Assembly: GCF_004366075.1 (NCBI RefSeq)
Contig: NZ_SODU01000001.1
Coordinates: 186,001-250,000 of the forward strand
Source: Kribbella pratensis
GTDB lineage: Bacteria; Actinomycetota; Actinomycetes; Propionibacteriales; Kribbellaceae
Length of the DNA: 64,000 nt
Reading direction: 5' to 3'
The position numbers and the translations under genes are program-made. How positions within the stretch are numbered: the stretch's first letter is position 1; the number at the start of each line of letters is the position of its first letter. The notes under the pieces are model-generated. The model did not search any database. It was not told where the DNA came from and worked only from the letters and a program-made list of their open reading frames with translations. Of the stretch, positions 16,015 to 25,729 are shown one piece after another.

Positions 16015-16889
16015 TCGCCCGGGTGGTTCTTGTTGCGGCGTTTGAGGTACCGCTCGAACTCGGCGGCGATCGCCTCGCCGGTGGCCTCCGGGAGGTCGGC
16101 GGTGTCGCGCTGCTCCTCCAGCGATTGCACATACTCCGCGACCTCGGGGTCCTCCTCGCTGAGCTCGTCCGCGCCGCGCTGCCAGGCGCGTGCGAGCTCC
16201 GGGAGGTCGCCTTCGGGGATCGCGAGGTCGAGGAGCGCCTCGATCTTGCTGAGCAAGGCCAGTGACGCCTTCGGGCACGGCGTACCCGCGATGTAGTGGG
16301 GGATCGCGGACCAGATCGACACGGCCGGTACGCCGAGGGTGGTGCACAGGTCGGCGAAGACGCCGGTGATGCCGGTGGGGCCTTCGTACGTCGACGGCTC
16401 GAGGCTCCACGCCGCGGTGAGTTCCTCGTCGGACGAGGTCGCGGAGACCGGGATCGGACGGGTGTGCGGGGAGTCCGCGAGCAGGGCGCCGAGGACGACG
16501 ACGAGCTGTGCGTTCGACTCGTCGACGATCTCCAGCAGCTCCCGGGAGAACGCCCGCCAGCGCATGTTCGGCTCGACGCCGCGGATCAGCAGCACGTCGC
16601 GGCCGGTGTCGTCCGGGCGGGCCAGGTAGATCCGGGTGGTCGGCCAGGTCAGGTGCCGTCCGCCGTCCTCGTCGAGGCCGACCCGGGGACGGTTCACCTG
16701 GTAGTCGTAGTAGTCCTCGGGGTCGATCGCCGTGACGAGCTCGGCCTCCCACTCGTCGATCAGGTGGTCGACCGCTCCGGTGGCCGCCTCGGCCGCGTCG
16801 TTCCAGCCCTCGAACGCGGCGATCACGACCGGGTCCCTCAGGTTTGCGAGGTCTACCACTCGCAGGCCCCCTGTCGTCTCTGTAGCCAA
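16011..16889 (-). CDS. PAC2 family protein
   Basis: A 292-residue soluble protein matching the PAC2 (proteasome assembly chaperone 2-like) family: VVIAAFEGWNDAAEAATGAVDHL at the start, LLIRGVEPNMRWRAFSREL, then GITGVFADLCTTLGVPAVSIWSA. The C-terminus is acidic with a basic tail (RYLKRRNKNHPGD). In eukaryotes the domain assists 20S assembly; in actinobacteria (Rv2125-like) the role is unproven. The proteasome genes lie 35 kb away in the same conserved chromosomal neighbourhood. Confidence 0.88.
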   Translation of the reverse strand: MATETTGGLRVVDLANLRDPVVIAAFEGWNDAAEAATGAVDHLIDEWEAELVTAIDPEDYYDYQVNRPRVGLDEDGGRHLTWPTTRIYLARPDDTGRDVLLIRGVEPNMRWRAFSRELLEIVDESNAQLVVVLGALLADSPHTRPIPVSATSSDEELTAAWSLEPSTYEGPTGITGVFADLCTTLGVPAVSIWSAIPHYIAGTPCPKASLALLSKIEALLDLAIPEGDLPELARAWQRGADELSEEDPEVAEYVQSLEEQRDTADLPEATGEAIAAEFERYLKRRNKNHPGD

Positions 16890-17028
16890 TCCGGTGCGGT
16901 CACCGGAAACCGGACTGCCCAGCCTACGTGCTCCGCCGTGCGCGCGTGCCTGGTTTCACCCCAGGCGGAACGTGTCGCCGCACCCGCCGCACCCTGTCCC
17001 AACCCCACCGGGGAGAATGAGCACCGAG

Positions 17029-17087
17029 ACTTTGAGAACCCACCAACCATTTTCCGAGCGCGCAAGTGGTTGGTGGGTTCTCAAAGT
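17029..17087. repeat. Perfect long hairpin between PAC2 and HAD genes
   Basis: Two 21-base arms are perfect inverted repeats (left arm 17029-17049, right arm 17067-17087 ending GGTGGGTTCTCAAAGT), with a 17-base loop, TTTTCCGAGCGCGCAAG. It lies between two divergently transcribed genes, where a terminator is not expected. It may be a dispersed palindromic repeat or a large regulatory site. It sits 26 bases upstream of the HAD start. Confidence 0.75.
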
Positions 17088-17113
17088 GAGGTGATGAGGT
17101 AGAGGAGCTGTAG

Positions 17114-17767
17114 TTGCCGGCCCTGCAAGCGGTGCTGTGGGACATGGACGGGACGTTGGTCGACTCCGAGAAGGTCTGGGCGGAGGTGCAGCTCGAGCTG
17201 CTGGCCGAACTCGGCGCGACCTGGACGGTCGAGGACTGCATGACCTTGATCGGGAGCGACCTGCGCGACGCCGTACAGGTCTGGATGGCGCGGATCCCGG
17301 AAGGCGTGATCACCGCCGAGGAGCTGGCCGACCGGATGTTCTCGGCGGTGGTGGAGGCGCTCCGCAAGGAGGTGACCTTCCAGCCGGGGGCGCTCGAGCT
17401 GCTCCAGGCGCTGCGCAAGGAAGACATCCCGTGCGCGCTGGTGTCGGCGTCGTACCGGGTGATGATCGACGCGGTGCTCGAACACCTGCCGCCGGACCCG
17501 TTCGCAGTGATCGTGGCCGGTGACGAGGTGACGCTGGGCAAGCCGAACCCGGAGCCGTACCTGACCGGTGCGGCCAGGCTCGGTGTCGACCCGGCGAACT
17601 GCGTCGTGATCGAGGACTCGATGACCGGCACCCAGGCCGGGACGGCGGCCGGCATGTACGTCGTCGCCGTGCCGCAGTGGGTGTCGATCCCGGACGCGCC
17701 GCGACGGCTCGTGGTGAAGTCGCTGGAGCCGCTCACCCCGGAGTCCCTGCGCTCGCTGCTCCGTTGA
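17114..17767 (+). CDS. HAD-family hydrolase (beta-phosphoglucomutase-like)
   Basis: A 217-residue HAD phosphatase. Motif I is DMDGTLVDSE near the N-terminus, motif II is ALVSASY, and motifs III/IV are LGKPNPEPYL and CVVIEDSMTG. The helical cap between motifs I and II marks the PGMB/phosphoglycolate-like group. TTG is used as start: GAGGAG lies seven bases before it and it opens the first beta-strand. Actinobacterial relatives are often found near PAC2. Substrate unknown. Confidence 0.88.
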   Translation: MPALQAVLWDMDGTLVDSEKVWAEVQLELLAELGATWTVEDCMTLIGSDLRDAVQVWMARIPEGVITAEELADRMFSAVVEALRKEVTFQPGALELLQALRKEDIPCALVSASYRVMIDAVLEHLPPDPFAVIVAGDEVTLGKPNPEPYLTGAARLGVDPANCVVIEDSMTGTQAGTAAGMYVVAVPQWVSIPDAPRRLVVKSLEPLTPESLRSLLR

Positions 17768-17840
17768 GGAAGTACCGTCACTTGGTGCCCTCGGGGGCGT
17801 TGTCTTGTGGTGGGGTCGCGGGCTGGGGAAAGGTGAGACG

Positions 17841-19409
17841 GTGAGTGAGTGGGTGCGCCGGGTGTCGGCGGCCGTGGCGGTAGGCGCGCTGGGCGTGTCC
17901 CTGGCGGCCTGCGGTGAGCCGGACGACAACGCCCCGCACCCGGGGGACCCGACGCCGAAGCTGATGCTGCTGCGGCTCGCGACCACGGACAAGATCTCGA
18001 CGCTCGACCCGGCCGGGCCGTCCGACGTCGGCTCGCGGACCGTCCAGGCGAACCTCTACCAGACGCTGCTGACGATCCTGCCGGACAAGCCGACCCCGGT
18101 GCCGGACGCCGCGGACTGCCAGTTCGACTCGCCGACGACGTACACGTGCAGCCTGAAGGAGCACCTGACGTTCCCGAACGGTCACGAGCTGACCTCGTCG
18201 GACGTGAAGTTCAGCTTCGACCGGCTGGTCCGGCTCAGGACGCCCGGGGGAGCGGCGGCGCTGTTCTCCTCGGTGAAGTCGGTGAGTACGCCGGACGAGC
18301 TGACCGCGGTGTTCAACCTGACCAACCCGGACGCGCGCCTGCCGTACCTGCTGACCACGACCGCCGCCTCGATCGTCGACGAGGAGTCGTACCCGGCGAA
18401 CAAGCTGCTCGACACGAAGGCGATCGGCAGCGGGCCGTACCAGCTGGCGGGATACAAACCGGGGACCGAGGTCACGCTGACGAAGTTCCCCGGGTACCAC
18501 GGTCCGCGGGCGGCGCAGAACGACGGCGTGACGATCAGCCTGATGAAGGACTCGAACGCGCTCTACCAGGCGGTCACGACCGGCAAGGCGGACCTCGCGT
18601 TCCACGGGTTCGGCCCGAGTCTGCTGGACAAGCTGCGCAAGTCCGACCAGGTCCAGGTCGTCGAGACGGGCTCCGCGGAGATCCGGCTGTTCACGTTCCA
18701 AATGAAGTCGTTGCTGGCCCGCAATCCGGCCGTACGGCGTGCGGTGGCACAGCTGATCGACCGCCCGGCGATCGCGAAGAAGGCGTACGGCGACCACGTG
18801 TCGCCGCTGTACTCGGTGGTGCCGCCCGGCTACGGCGGACAGGCTGACGCGTTCAAGACGGAGTACAAGCAGCCGAGCAAGACGGCGGCCGCGGCGATCC
18901 TCAAGGAGGCGAACATCGCCGTACCCGTGCCGCTGACGGTCGGGTGGACGCCCTCGCAGTACGGCGTCGGCGCGAAGGCCGAGGTGCTGGAGCTGAAGCG
19001 GCAGTTGGAGGCGTCCGGCTTGTTCCGGGTGACGCTGCGGGGTGCGGAGTGGCCGCAGTACCAGGAGCTGACGAAGACTGCGACGTACGACCTGTACCAG
19101 GCCGGCTGGACTCCGTCGTACCCGGATGCGGACGACTACCTGACCCCGTTCGTGGCGATCGACGGCGAGTTCGTGAACGGCTACCGGTCGGCGGCGGCGA
19201 CGAAGTTGCTGCAGCAGGAACGGACCGAGCAGAACGGTCTGAAACGCGACGACCTGATCGGACAGCTACAGGGAGTGATCGCGCGGGAGGCGCCGGTGAT
19301 CCCGAGCTGGCAGGGACGCGTCGCGGTGGTCGCCGGCAAGGATCTGGAGAACCTCAAGACGGCTCTCGATCCGCTCTCGTTCCTGTATCTGTCCGGCCTT
19401 CGAAAGTGA
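17841..19409 (+). CDS. ABC transporter substrate-binding lipoprotein (family 5) 1
   Basis: A 522-residue lipoprotein with lipobox LAAC (Cys24) after a short signal peptide (MSEWVRRVSAAVAVGALG). Typical family 5 stretches follow: LEHLTFPNGHELTSSDVKFSF-like in the first domain, IGSGPYQLAGYKPG in the hinge, and DLYQAGWTPSYPDADDYL near the end. Family 5 proteins bind peptides, nickel or sugars outside the membrane. The GTG start is preferred because it begins the signal peptide and follows AAAGGTGAG. It precedes the permease/second binding protein/ATPase run, so the importer has two receptors. Confidence 0.9.
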   Translation: MSEWVRRVSAAVAVGALGVSLAACGEPDDNAPHPGDPTPKLMLLRLATTDKISTLDPAGPSDVGSRTVQANLYQTLLTILPDKPTPVPDAADCQFDSPTTYTCSLKEHLTFPNGHELTSSDVKFSFDRLVRLRTPGGAAALFSSVKSVSTPDELTAVFNLTNPDARLPYLLTTTAASIVDEESYPANKLLDTKAIGSGPYQLAGYKPGTEVTLTKFPGYHGPRAAQNDGVTISLMKDSNALYQAVTTGKADLAFHGFGPSLLDKLRKSDQVQVVETGSAEIRLFTFQMKSLLARNPAVRRAVAQLIDRPAIAKKAYGDHVSPLYSVVPPGYGGQADAFKTEYKQPSKTAAAAILKEANIAVPVPLTVGWTPSQYGVGAKAEVLELKRQLEASGLFRVTLRGAEWPQYQELTKTATYDLYQAGWTPSYPDADDYLTPFVAIDGEFVNGYRSAAATKLLQQERTEQNGLKRDDLIGQLQGVIAREAPVIPSWQGRVAVVAGKDLENLKTALDPLSFLYLSGLRK

Positions 19410-19636
19410 CACAAAGATGCCATGGCAGTAACGGTTCGCAAGGTGCTGACGACCGTGGGTGCGACGCCGTGGTTTACTGCGGAAAGTCCACGATACGGGA
19501 CGATTTCCTGACGATCACGATCGGGCAACGCAGCACTTTCCGCGTTTGACTCCGGGCTGTAATGGCGGCAGGTTAAGGCGGCAGCCATTCCGGATTTCGT
19601 TCCGGTTCATCCGAACCAGGCAGGGGAACTCATCGC

Positions 19637-20629
19637 GTGAGCACGCCACTCGAGGTCGAGCCGGGATCATCCTCAGCGCAGCCCGAGGCGATCCTCGAAG
19701 GCGTCGGCAAGATCGAGGGCCGGTCGCTGTGGCAGATCTCGTGGATTCGGCTGAAGCGCGACAAGGTCGCGATCGCCGGCGGCGCCTTCGTCCTGCTGCT
19801 GATCCTGGTCGGCATCTTCGCGCCGGTGGTCTGCAAACTGGTCGGTGTCACCCCGAACGATTTCCACCAGGATCTGGTGGACCCGTCGCTGCAGACCCCG
19901 ATCGGCAAGCTCGGCGGCGTCAGCTGGGACCACCCGTTCGGCATCGAGCCGGTGAACGGCCGCGACATCTTCGCCCGGATCGTGTACGGCGCCCGCATCT
20001 CACTGCTGATCGCGTTCCTGGCGACGCTGCTGTCGGTCGTGATCGGTGTCGCGATGGGGATCGTCGCCGGGTACTTCGGCGGCTGGGTGGACACGCTGAT
20101 CAGCCGCTTGATGGACATCTTCCTGGCGTTCCCGCTGGTGCTGTTCGCGCTGGCGATGGTCGGTGCGATCCCGGACCAGATCTTCGGGCTGAAAGGCAAC
20201 ACCCTGCGGGTCGCGCTGATCGTGTTCATCATCGGCTTCTTCAGCTGGCCGTACATCGGCCGGATCATCCGCGGCCAGACACTGTCGCTGCGGGAGCGGG
20301 AGTTCGTCGACGCGGCCCGGAGTCTCGGTGCGCGCCGCCCGTACATCCTGTTCACCGAACTGCTGCCGAACCTGATCGCGCCGATCCTGGTGTACGCGAC
20401 CTTGCTGATCCCGACCAACGTCCTGTTCGAGGCCGGCCTGTCCTACCTGGGCTTCGGTGTCCGCCCGCCCACGTCGAGCTGGGGCGACATGCTGTCCGGC
20501 GCGGCGAACTGGTACCAGGTCGACCCGATGTACATGATTCCGCCCGGCTTGGCGATCTTCGTCACCGTGCTTGCGTTCAACCTGTTCGGTGACGGATTGC
20601 GCGACGCGCTCGACCCGCGATCCCGGTAG
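19637..20629 (+). CDS. Peptide-type ABC transporter permease (DppC-like)
   Basis: A 330-residue membrane protein with about six transmembrane segments. The EAA loop that contacts the ATPase is visible (EREFVDAARSLGARRPYILF), and the C-terminus has the DppC-like LGFGVRPPTSSWGDMLS motif. The N-terminal cytoplasmic OppC_N segment is present. The GTG start follows AGGGGA. The 227-base gap upstream may hold its own promoter; no clear -35/-10 pair was found there. Confidence 0.93.
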   Translation: MSTPLEVEPGSSSAQPEAILEGVGKIEGRSLWQISWIRLKRDKVAIAGGAFVLLLILVGIFAPVVCKLVGVTPNDFHQDLVDPSLQTPIGKLGGVSWDHPFGIEPVNGRDIFARIVYGARISLLIAFLATLLSVVIGVAMGIVAGYFGGWVDTLISRLMDIFLAFPLVLFALAMVGAIPDQIFGLKGNTLRVALIVFIIGFFSWPYIGRIIRGQTLSLREREFVDAARSLGARRPYILFTELLPNLIAPILVYATLLIPTNVLFEAGLSYLGFGVRPPTSSWGDMLSGAANWYQVDPMYMIPPGLAIFVTVLAFNLFGDGLRDALDPRSR

Positions 20630-20686
20630 GCGTTTCGCATCAACCAGGGAGCCTGGCTCTCAACGATTAAAGGGGTGCAACAAGAG

Positions 20687-22465
20687 ATGAGATGGAATCG
20701 CATCACGACGGTAACAGCCGTCAGTGCGGCCGTCGCCTTGAGCCTGGTGGCCTGCGGGGGACCGAAGGCTTCCTCCGGAGGGTCGGGTGGCGGCAGCAGC
20801 GCGGCGACGCCCGAGTTCGACGCGGCCAACAACAAGATCTTCAATCCGAGCGACAAAAAGGGCGGCACGCTCCGGATGGCGATCACGGAGAAGTGGGACT
20901 CCACCGACCCCGGTGACACCTACTACGGCCTGTCCTGGAACCTCGTGCGGAACTACGTCCGGCCGCTGATGACCTTCAAGTCGGCACCGGGCAAGGAAGG
21001 CGCAAAGGTCGTGCCGGACCTCGCCGAGAAGCCGGGCGAGCCGAGCGACGACGCCAAGACCTGGACGTATCACCTCCGCAAGGGCGTCAAGTACGAGGAC
21101 GGCACCGAGGTCAAGGCCAAGGACGTCATGTACGGCGTCGCCCGGTCCCTGGACAAGACCACGCTGCCGAACGGGCCGACGTACTTCAACGACTTCCTGC
21201 TGGACGTCCCGAAGGACTACAGCGTCGCCAAGGACCCGCAGATGAAGCAGTTGTCCAAGGCGATGACGACGCCGGACGACTACACCATCGTCTTCCACCT
21301 GAACAAGACGTTCGCCGGCTTCGACTACTTCGCGCAGCTGCCGTCGACGGCGGGGGTCCCGCAGGCGAAGGACACCGGCACGAAGTACCAGCTGCACCCG
21401 ATCTCGAGCGGCCCGTACAAGTTCGAGAGCAACGACGCGAACAAGGGCTTCACGCTGGTCCGCAACGACCAGTACGACCCGGCGACCGACCCGGACTCGG
21501 GCCGCAAGGCGCTGCCGGACAAGATCACCGTCGCCTACAACGTGAACGGCGCCGACATCGACAACCGGCTGCAGGCCGGTGACCTCGACGTCGACATCGC
21601 CGGAACCGGCGTGCTGGCCGAGACCCAGGCCAAGGTCCTCGCCGACCCGAAGCTGAAGGCGCACACCGACAACGTGCTGTCCACGCGCCTGAACTTCACG
21701 GTGTTCAACAGCCAGGTCAAGCCGCTGGACAACGTCGACTGCCGCAAGGCGATCCTGTACGCCGCCGACCACGAGGGCTACCAGCGCGCGTACGGCGGTC
21801 CGATCGGTGGCGACATCGCGACGAACCTGATGCCGCCGACGGTCGTGGGCGCGCAGAAGTTCGACGACTACGGCTTCGAGCAGGACAAGAACGGCAATCC
21901 GGCGAAGGCCAAGGAAGCGCTGACGAAGTGCGGTATGCCGAACGGCTTCAGCACCAACATCGCCTACCGTGCGGACCGGCCGAAGGAGAAGGCCGTCGCC
22001 GAGTCGCTGCAGCAGTCGCTGGCCAAGGTCGGCATCAAGCTGACGCCGAAGGGCTTCCCGACCGGTGACTACACCAAGCTGTACGCCGGCAAGCCGGACT
22101 ACGCGAAGGCCAACGGCCTGGGCATGATCGTCTACAGCTGGGGTGCGGACTGGCCGGACGGTTTCGGCTTCCTCAGCCAGATCGTCGACAGCCGGGTCAT
22201 CCGGGCCGCGGGTGGTAACACCAACCTGGGGATCCGGATCCCGGAGGTCGACCAGCTGATCGACAAGGCGCTGGCGACCACCGACGACGCCGCCCGCAAC
22301 CAGATCTGGGTGGACGTCGACAAGAAGGTCATGGAGCAGGCCGGCGTGCTGCCGGGTATCTGGGCCAAGGGTCTGCTGTACCGCCCGGACACGCTCGCGA
22401 ACGTGTTCAGCAACGACGGTCAGAACATGTACGACTACGCGAGCATCGGACTCGCACAGAAGTAG
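20687..22465 (+). CDS. ABC transporter substrate-binding lipoprotein (family 5) 2
   Basis: A 592-residue lipoprotein with lipobox VAC (Cys23) and a Gly/Ser-rich linker (SSGGSGGGSSAATP). Family 5 features include GGTLRMAITEKWDSTDPGD at the start of the mature domain and ISSGPYKFES. It is about 70 residues longer than the first binding protein and not a close copy of it. The ATG is preferred over an in-frame GTG 12 bases earlier, because AAGGGG would overlap that GTG. Flanked by the two permease genes, it is probably the main receptor of this importer. Confidence 0.9.
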   Translation: MRWNRITTVTAVSAAVALSLVACGGPKASSGGSGGGSSAATPEFDAANNKIFNPSDKKGGTLRMAITEKWDSTDPGDTYYGLSWNLVRNYVRPLMTFKSAPGKEGAKVVPDLAEKPGEPSDDAKTWTYHLRKGVKYEDGTEVKAKDVMYGVARSLDKTTLPNGPTYFNDFLLDVPKDYSVAKDPQMKQLSKAMTTPDDYTIVFHLNKTFAGFDYFAQLPSTAGVPQAKDTGTKYQLHPISSGPYKFESNDANKGFTLVRNDQYDPATDPDSGRKALPDKITVAYNVNGADIDNRLQAGDLDVDIAGTGVLAETQAKVLADPKLKAHTDNVLSTRLNFTVFNSQVKPLDNVDCRKAILYAADHEGYQRAYGGPIGGDIATNLMPPTVVGAQKFDDYGFEQDKNGNPAKAKEALTKCGMPNGFSTNIAYRADRPKEKAVAESLQQSLAKVGIKLTPKGFPTGDYTKLYAGKPDYAKANGLGMIVYSWGADWPDGFGFLSQIVDSRVIRAAGGNTNLGIRIPEVDQLIDKALATTDDAARNQIWVDVDKKVMEQAGVLPGIWAKGLLYRPDTLANVFSNDGQNMYDYASIGLAQK

Positions 22466-22566
22466 TAGTCGGCAGTCAGTTGCCCTGACCAACAATCACC
22501 AGTAGAGGTAGGTGAAGGCTGAGGGTGGCCGATGATCAGCGATGATCACCGGCCACCACGCCGAGC

Positions 22567-23583
22567 ATGGTGTTCGCATATCTAGTTCGCCGGGTGATCG
22601 GAGCAGTACTGCTGCTCCTCATCGTCACGGCCGTCACGTTCGCGATCTTCTTCCTCGTCCCGAGACTCGGCGGTGCCACCGCCGACGACCTGGCCGGGCG
22701 CTACGTCGGCAAGAGCGCGGGGCAGGAGCAGATCCACAACACGGCGGTCCGGCTCGGCTTCACCGACCCTCTCTACGTGCAGTACGGCCGATTCGTGAAG
22801 GGCCTCGTGGTCGGCCAGGACTACAACTACGGCACCGGCATCGAGCGCTGCCCGGCGCCGTGTTTCGGCTACTCGTTCCTGACCCAGCAGCCGGTCTGGC
22901 CGGACCTGGTCGCGCGAATACCGGTGACGGCGTCGCTCGCCGGCGGTGCGGCCTTCATCTGGCTCATCACCGGCGTCGGCACCGGCATCGTCTCGGCGCT
23001 CAGACGTGGGTCGGTGCTGGACCGATCACTCATGTCGGTGGCGCTGGCGGGTGTGTCGCTGCCGATCTTCTTCACCGGTCTGCTGTCGCTGTCGATCTTC
23101 AGTTACGGCCTCGGCTGGACCCAGCAGGGCGGCATCAACCCACTCGACGAGACGAACCCGTTGTGGTGGGCGTACGACCTGATCCTCCCGTGGGTCACGC
23201 TGGCCTTCCTGTACGCCGCGGCGTACGCGCGACTCACCCGCGCCGGCATGCTCGAGACGATGAACGAGGACTACGTCCGGACCGCCCGCGCCAAGGGCCT
23301 CACCGAGCGGACCGTGATCCTGCGGCACGGGCTGCGGTCGGCGCTGACGCCGATCCTGACGATCTTCGGCCTCGACCTCGGTCTGCTGATGGGCGGCGCG
23401 ATCCTCACCGAGACCACGTTCTCGCTGCCCGGCATCGGTCAGTACGCCGTGATCGCGCTGCGGGCCAACGACCTGCCGAAGGTGCTCGGAGTGACCCTGG
23501 TCGCCGCGTTCTTCATCGTGCTGGCGAACCTTGTCGTTGACCTCCTGTACGCCGTCGTCGACCCGAGGGTGCGAATCTCGTGA
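22567..23583 (+). CDS. Peptide-type ABC transporter permease (DppB-like)
   Basis: A 338-residue membrane protein, starting with the DppB-type first helix (MVFAYLVRRVIGAVLLLLIV). The EAA loop reads MNEDYVRTARAKGLTERTVI, and GGAILTETTFSLPGIG is the usual C-terminal motif. It overlaps the next ATPase gene by four bases (GTGA), showing translational coupling. Confidence 0.93.
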   Translation: MVFAYLVRRVIGAVLLLLIVTAVTFAIFFLVPRLGGATADDLAGRYVGKSAGQEQIHNTAVRLGFTDPLYVQYGRFVKGLVVGQDYNYGTGIERCPAPCFGYSFLTQQPVWPDLVARIPVTASLAGGAAFIWLITGVGTGIVSALRRGSVLDRSLMSVALAGVSLPIFFTGLLSLSIFSYGLGWTQQGGINPLDETNPLWWAYDLILPWVTLAFLYAAAYARLTRAGMLETMNEDYVRTARAKGLTERTVILRHGLRSALTPILTIFGLDLGLLMGGAILTETTFSLPGIGQYAVIALRANDLPKVLGVTLVAAFFIVLANLVVDLLYAVVDPRVRIS

Positions 23584-24653
23584 CTGAGCCGATCGAAGAA
23601 GTCCAGGACGCCCCGGTGCAGCGGGTGGAGCGCGGCGAGGCGTTCCTCGATGTTCGCAACCTGCAGGTGCACTTCCCGACCGACGACGGTGTGGTGAAGT
23701 CCGTCGACGGCGTGTCGTTCAAACTCGAGCGTGGCAAGACCCTCGGAATCGTGGGCGAGTCGGGCTCGGGCAAGAGCGTGACGAGTCTGTCGATCATGGG
23801 TCTGCACCCACCGGGGGTGGCCAAGATCAGCGGCCAGATCTTCCTCGACGGCCAGGATCTGGTGTCGTCGAGCCGTGAAGAGGTGCGGCTGCTCCGCGGC
23901 AAGCGGATGGCGATGATCTTCCAGGACCCGCTGTCCGCGATGCACCCGTTCTACACCGTCGGGCGGCAGATCATCGAGGCCTACCAGGTGCACAACGAGG
24001 TGAGCAAGCAGGTCGCGCGCAAGCACGCGATCGAGATGCTCGACCGGGTCGGCATCCCGCAGCCCGACCGGCGCGTGGACGCGTACCCGCACCAGTTCTC
24101 CGGCGGCATGCGGCAGCGCGCGATGATCGCGATGGCGCTGTCCTGCGACCCGGACCTGCTGATCGCCGACGAGCCGACCACGGCCCTCGACGTCACCGTG
24201 CAGGCGCAGATCCTGGACCTGATCCGGGACCTCCAGCGCGAGTTCAACTCCGCGGTCATCATCATCACCCACGACCTCGGTGTGGTTGCCGAGCTGGCCG
24301 ACGACATCCAGGTGATGTACGCCGGCCGCGCAGCCGAGTACGGCACCGCGGAGGACATCTTCGACCGCCCGCAGCACCCCTACACCTGGGGTCTGCTCGG
24401 CTCGATGCCGAGGATCGACCGGGAGCGCTCCGAGCGGCTGATCCCGATCAAGGGCACACCGCCGAGCCTGATCAACGTACCGAGCGGCTGCGCGTTCAAC
24501 CCGCGCTGCAACTACGCGCACCTGAACGACGGGCTCAGCCAGACCGAGCGGCCCGAGCTGCTCGACACCGGTAACGGCCACTTGGTCGCCTGCCATCTCT
24601 CCCCGCAGAACCGCCGGCAGGCGTGGGAGACCGACATCAAGCCGAAGCTGTGA
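23580..24653 (+). CDS. Peptide-type ABC transporter ATPase (DppD-like)
   Basis: A 357-residue ATPase. Walker A is GESGSGKS, signature [15 protein letters not shown], Walker [14 protein letters not shown]. The C-terminal oligopeptide extension with cysteines ([11 protein letters not shown], then ACH) is typical of DppD/OppD. The GTG start overlaps the permease stop. It pairs with the following ATPase to drive the importer. Confidence 0.95.
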   Translation: MTEPIEEVQDAPVQRVERGEAFLDVRNLQVHFPTDDGVVKSVDGVSFKLERGKTLGIVGESGSGKSVTSLSIMGLHPPGVAKISGQIFLDGQDLVSSSREEVRLLRGKRMAMIFQDPLSAMHPFYTVGRQIIEAYQVHNEVSKQVARKHAIEMLDRVGIPQPDRRVDAYPHQFSGGMRQRAMIAMALSCDPDLLIADEPTTALDVTVQAQILDLIRDLQREFNSAVIIITHDLGVVAELADDIQVMYAGRAAEYGTAEDIFDRPQHPYTWGLLGSMPRIDRERSERLIPIKGTPPSLINVPSGCAFNPRCNYAHLNDGLSQTERPELLDTGNGHLVACHLSPQNRRQAWETDIKPKL

Positions 24654-25729
24654 ACGGGACCGGAAATGGGACGCGGACTGTGACTACTGCTGACACCGAA
24701 TCGACTCCCGTCGTTCCCAAGATCGGCGAGGAGATCCTGTCGGTCGACGGCCTCGTCAAGCACTTCCCGATTCGCAAGGGCGTCCTGCAGCGCCAGGTCG
24801 GCGCGGTGCAGGCGGTCGACGGCCTGACGTTCAACGTGACCCGCGGCGAGACCCTGTCGCTGGTGGGGGAGTCCGGCTGCGGCAAGACCACGACCGGGCG
24901 GTTGCTGACCCGGCTGCTCGCGCCCACCTCGGGCAAGATCGTGTTCGAGGGGCGGGACATCAGTCACCTCGGCGAGGGGCGGATGCGTCCGCTGCGTCGC
25001 GACGTACAGATGATCTTCCAGGACCCGTACGGTTCGCTGAACCCGCGGCACACCGTCGGCAAGATCGTCGGCGCGCCGTTCCGGCTGCAGCACGTGAAGA
25101 CCGAGCACGGCGTGAAGCGGGCCGTGCAGGAGCTGCTCGAGCTGGTCGGTCTGAGCCCCGAGCACTACAACCGGTATCCGCACGAGTTCTCCGGCGGTCA
25201 GCGGCAGCGCATCGGGATCGCGCGCACGCTGGCGCTGCGGCCGAAGCTGATCGTCGCCGACGAGCCGGTGTCGGCGCTGGACGTGTCGATCCAGGCCCAG
25301 GTCGTGAACCTGCTGGAGGACCTGCAGGAAGAGTTCGACCTGACGTACGTGATGATCGCGCACGACCTGTCCGTCGTACGGCACGTGTCGGACCGGGTCG
25401 CGGTCATGTACCTCGGCAAGATCGTCGAGCTGGCCGACCGCGTCGACCTGTACGAGAAGCCGATGCACCCGTACACCGTGGCGCTGCTGTCTGCCGTCCC
25501 GGTGCCGGACACCAAGCGGAAGGGCAAGCAGGAGCGGATCCGGCTGCAGGGCGACGTCCCCAGCCCGATCAACCCGCCGCCTGCCTGCCGTTTCCACACC
25601 CGCTGCTGGAAGGCGCAGGAGATCTGCAAGACCCAGGAGCCCCCGCTGGTCGAACTGAAGCCCGGCCACCAGACCGCCTGCCACTTCCCGGAGAACGTGG
25701 AGGCACCCGCCGCCAAGGCCGATCAGTAG
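24650..25729 (+). CDS. Peptide-type ABC transporter ATPase (DppF-like)
   Basis: A 359-residue ATPase from a GTG that overlaps the previous stop (GTGA); a second GTG ten codons later (TTADTESTP follows) is an equally plausible start. Walker [10 protein letters not shown], signature [15 protein letters not shown] and Walker [14 protein letters not shown] are intact. The Cys-containing OppF tail ([21 protein letters not shown]) closes the protein. It ends the importer operon and overlaps the stop region of the opposite-strand gene by seven bases. Confidence 0.94.
   Translation: MNGTGNGTRTVTTADTESTPVVPKIGEEILSVDGLVKHFPIRKGVLQRQVGAVQAVDGLTFNVTRGETLSLVGESGCGKTTTGRLLTRLLAPTSGKIVFEGRDISHLGEGRMRPLRRDVQMIFQDPYGSLNPRHTVGKIVGAPFRLQHVKTEHGVKRAVQELLELVGLSPEHYNRYPHEFSGGQRQRIGIARTLALRPKLIVADEPVSALDVSIQAQVVNLLEDLQEEFDLTYVMIAHDLSVVRHVSDRVAVMYLGKIVELADRVDLYEKPMHPYTVALLSAVPVPDTKRKGKQERIRLQGDVPSPINPPPACRFHTRCWKAQEICKTQEPPLVELKPGHQTACHFPENVEAPAAKADQ

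Noticed and set aside
16853..17065. A possible 70-residue minus-strand gene over the PAC2 start and part of the 17029-17087 hairpin.
   Set aside because: No ribosome-binding site and no domain; it overlaps both the PAC2 N-terminus and the hairpin.
17029..17087. Reading the perfect hairpin as an ordinary terminator.
   Set aside because: The flanking genes diverge, so no transcript needs to end there, and there is no U-tract after either arm.
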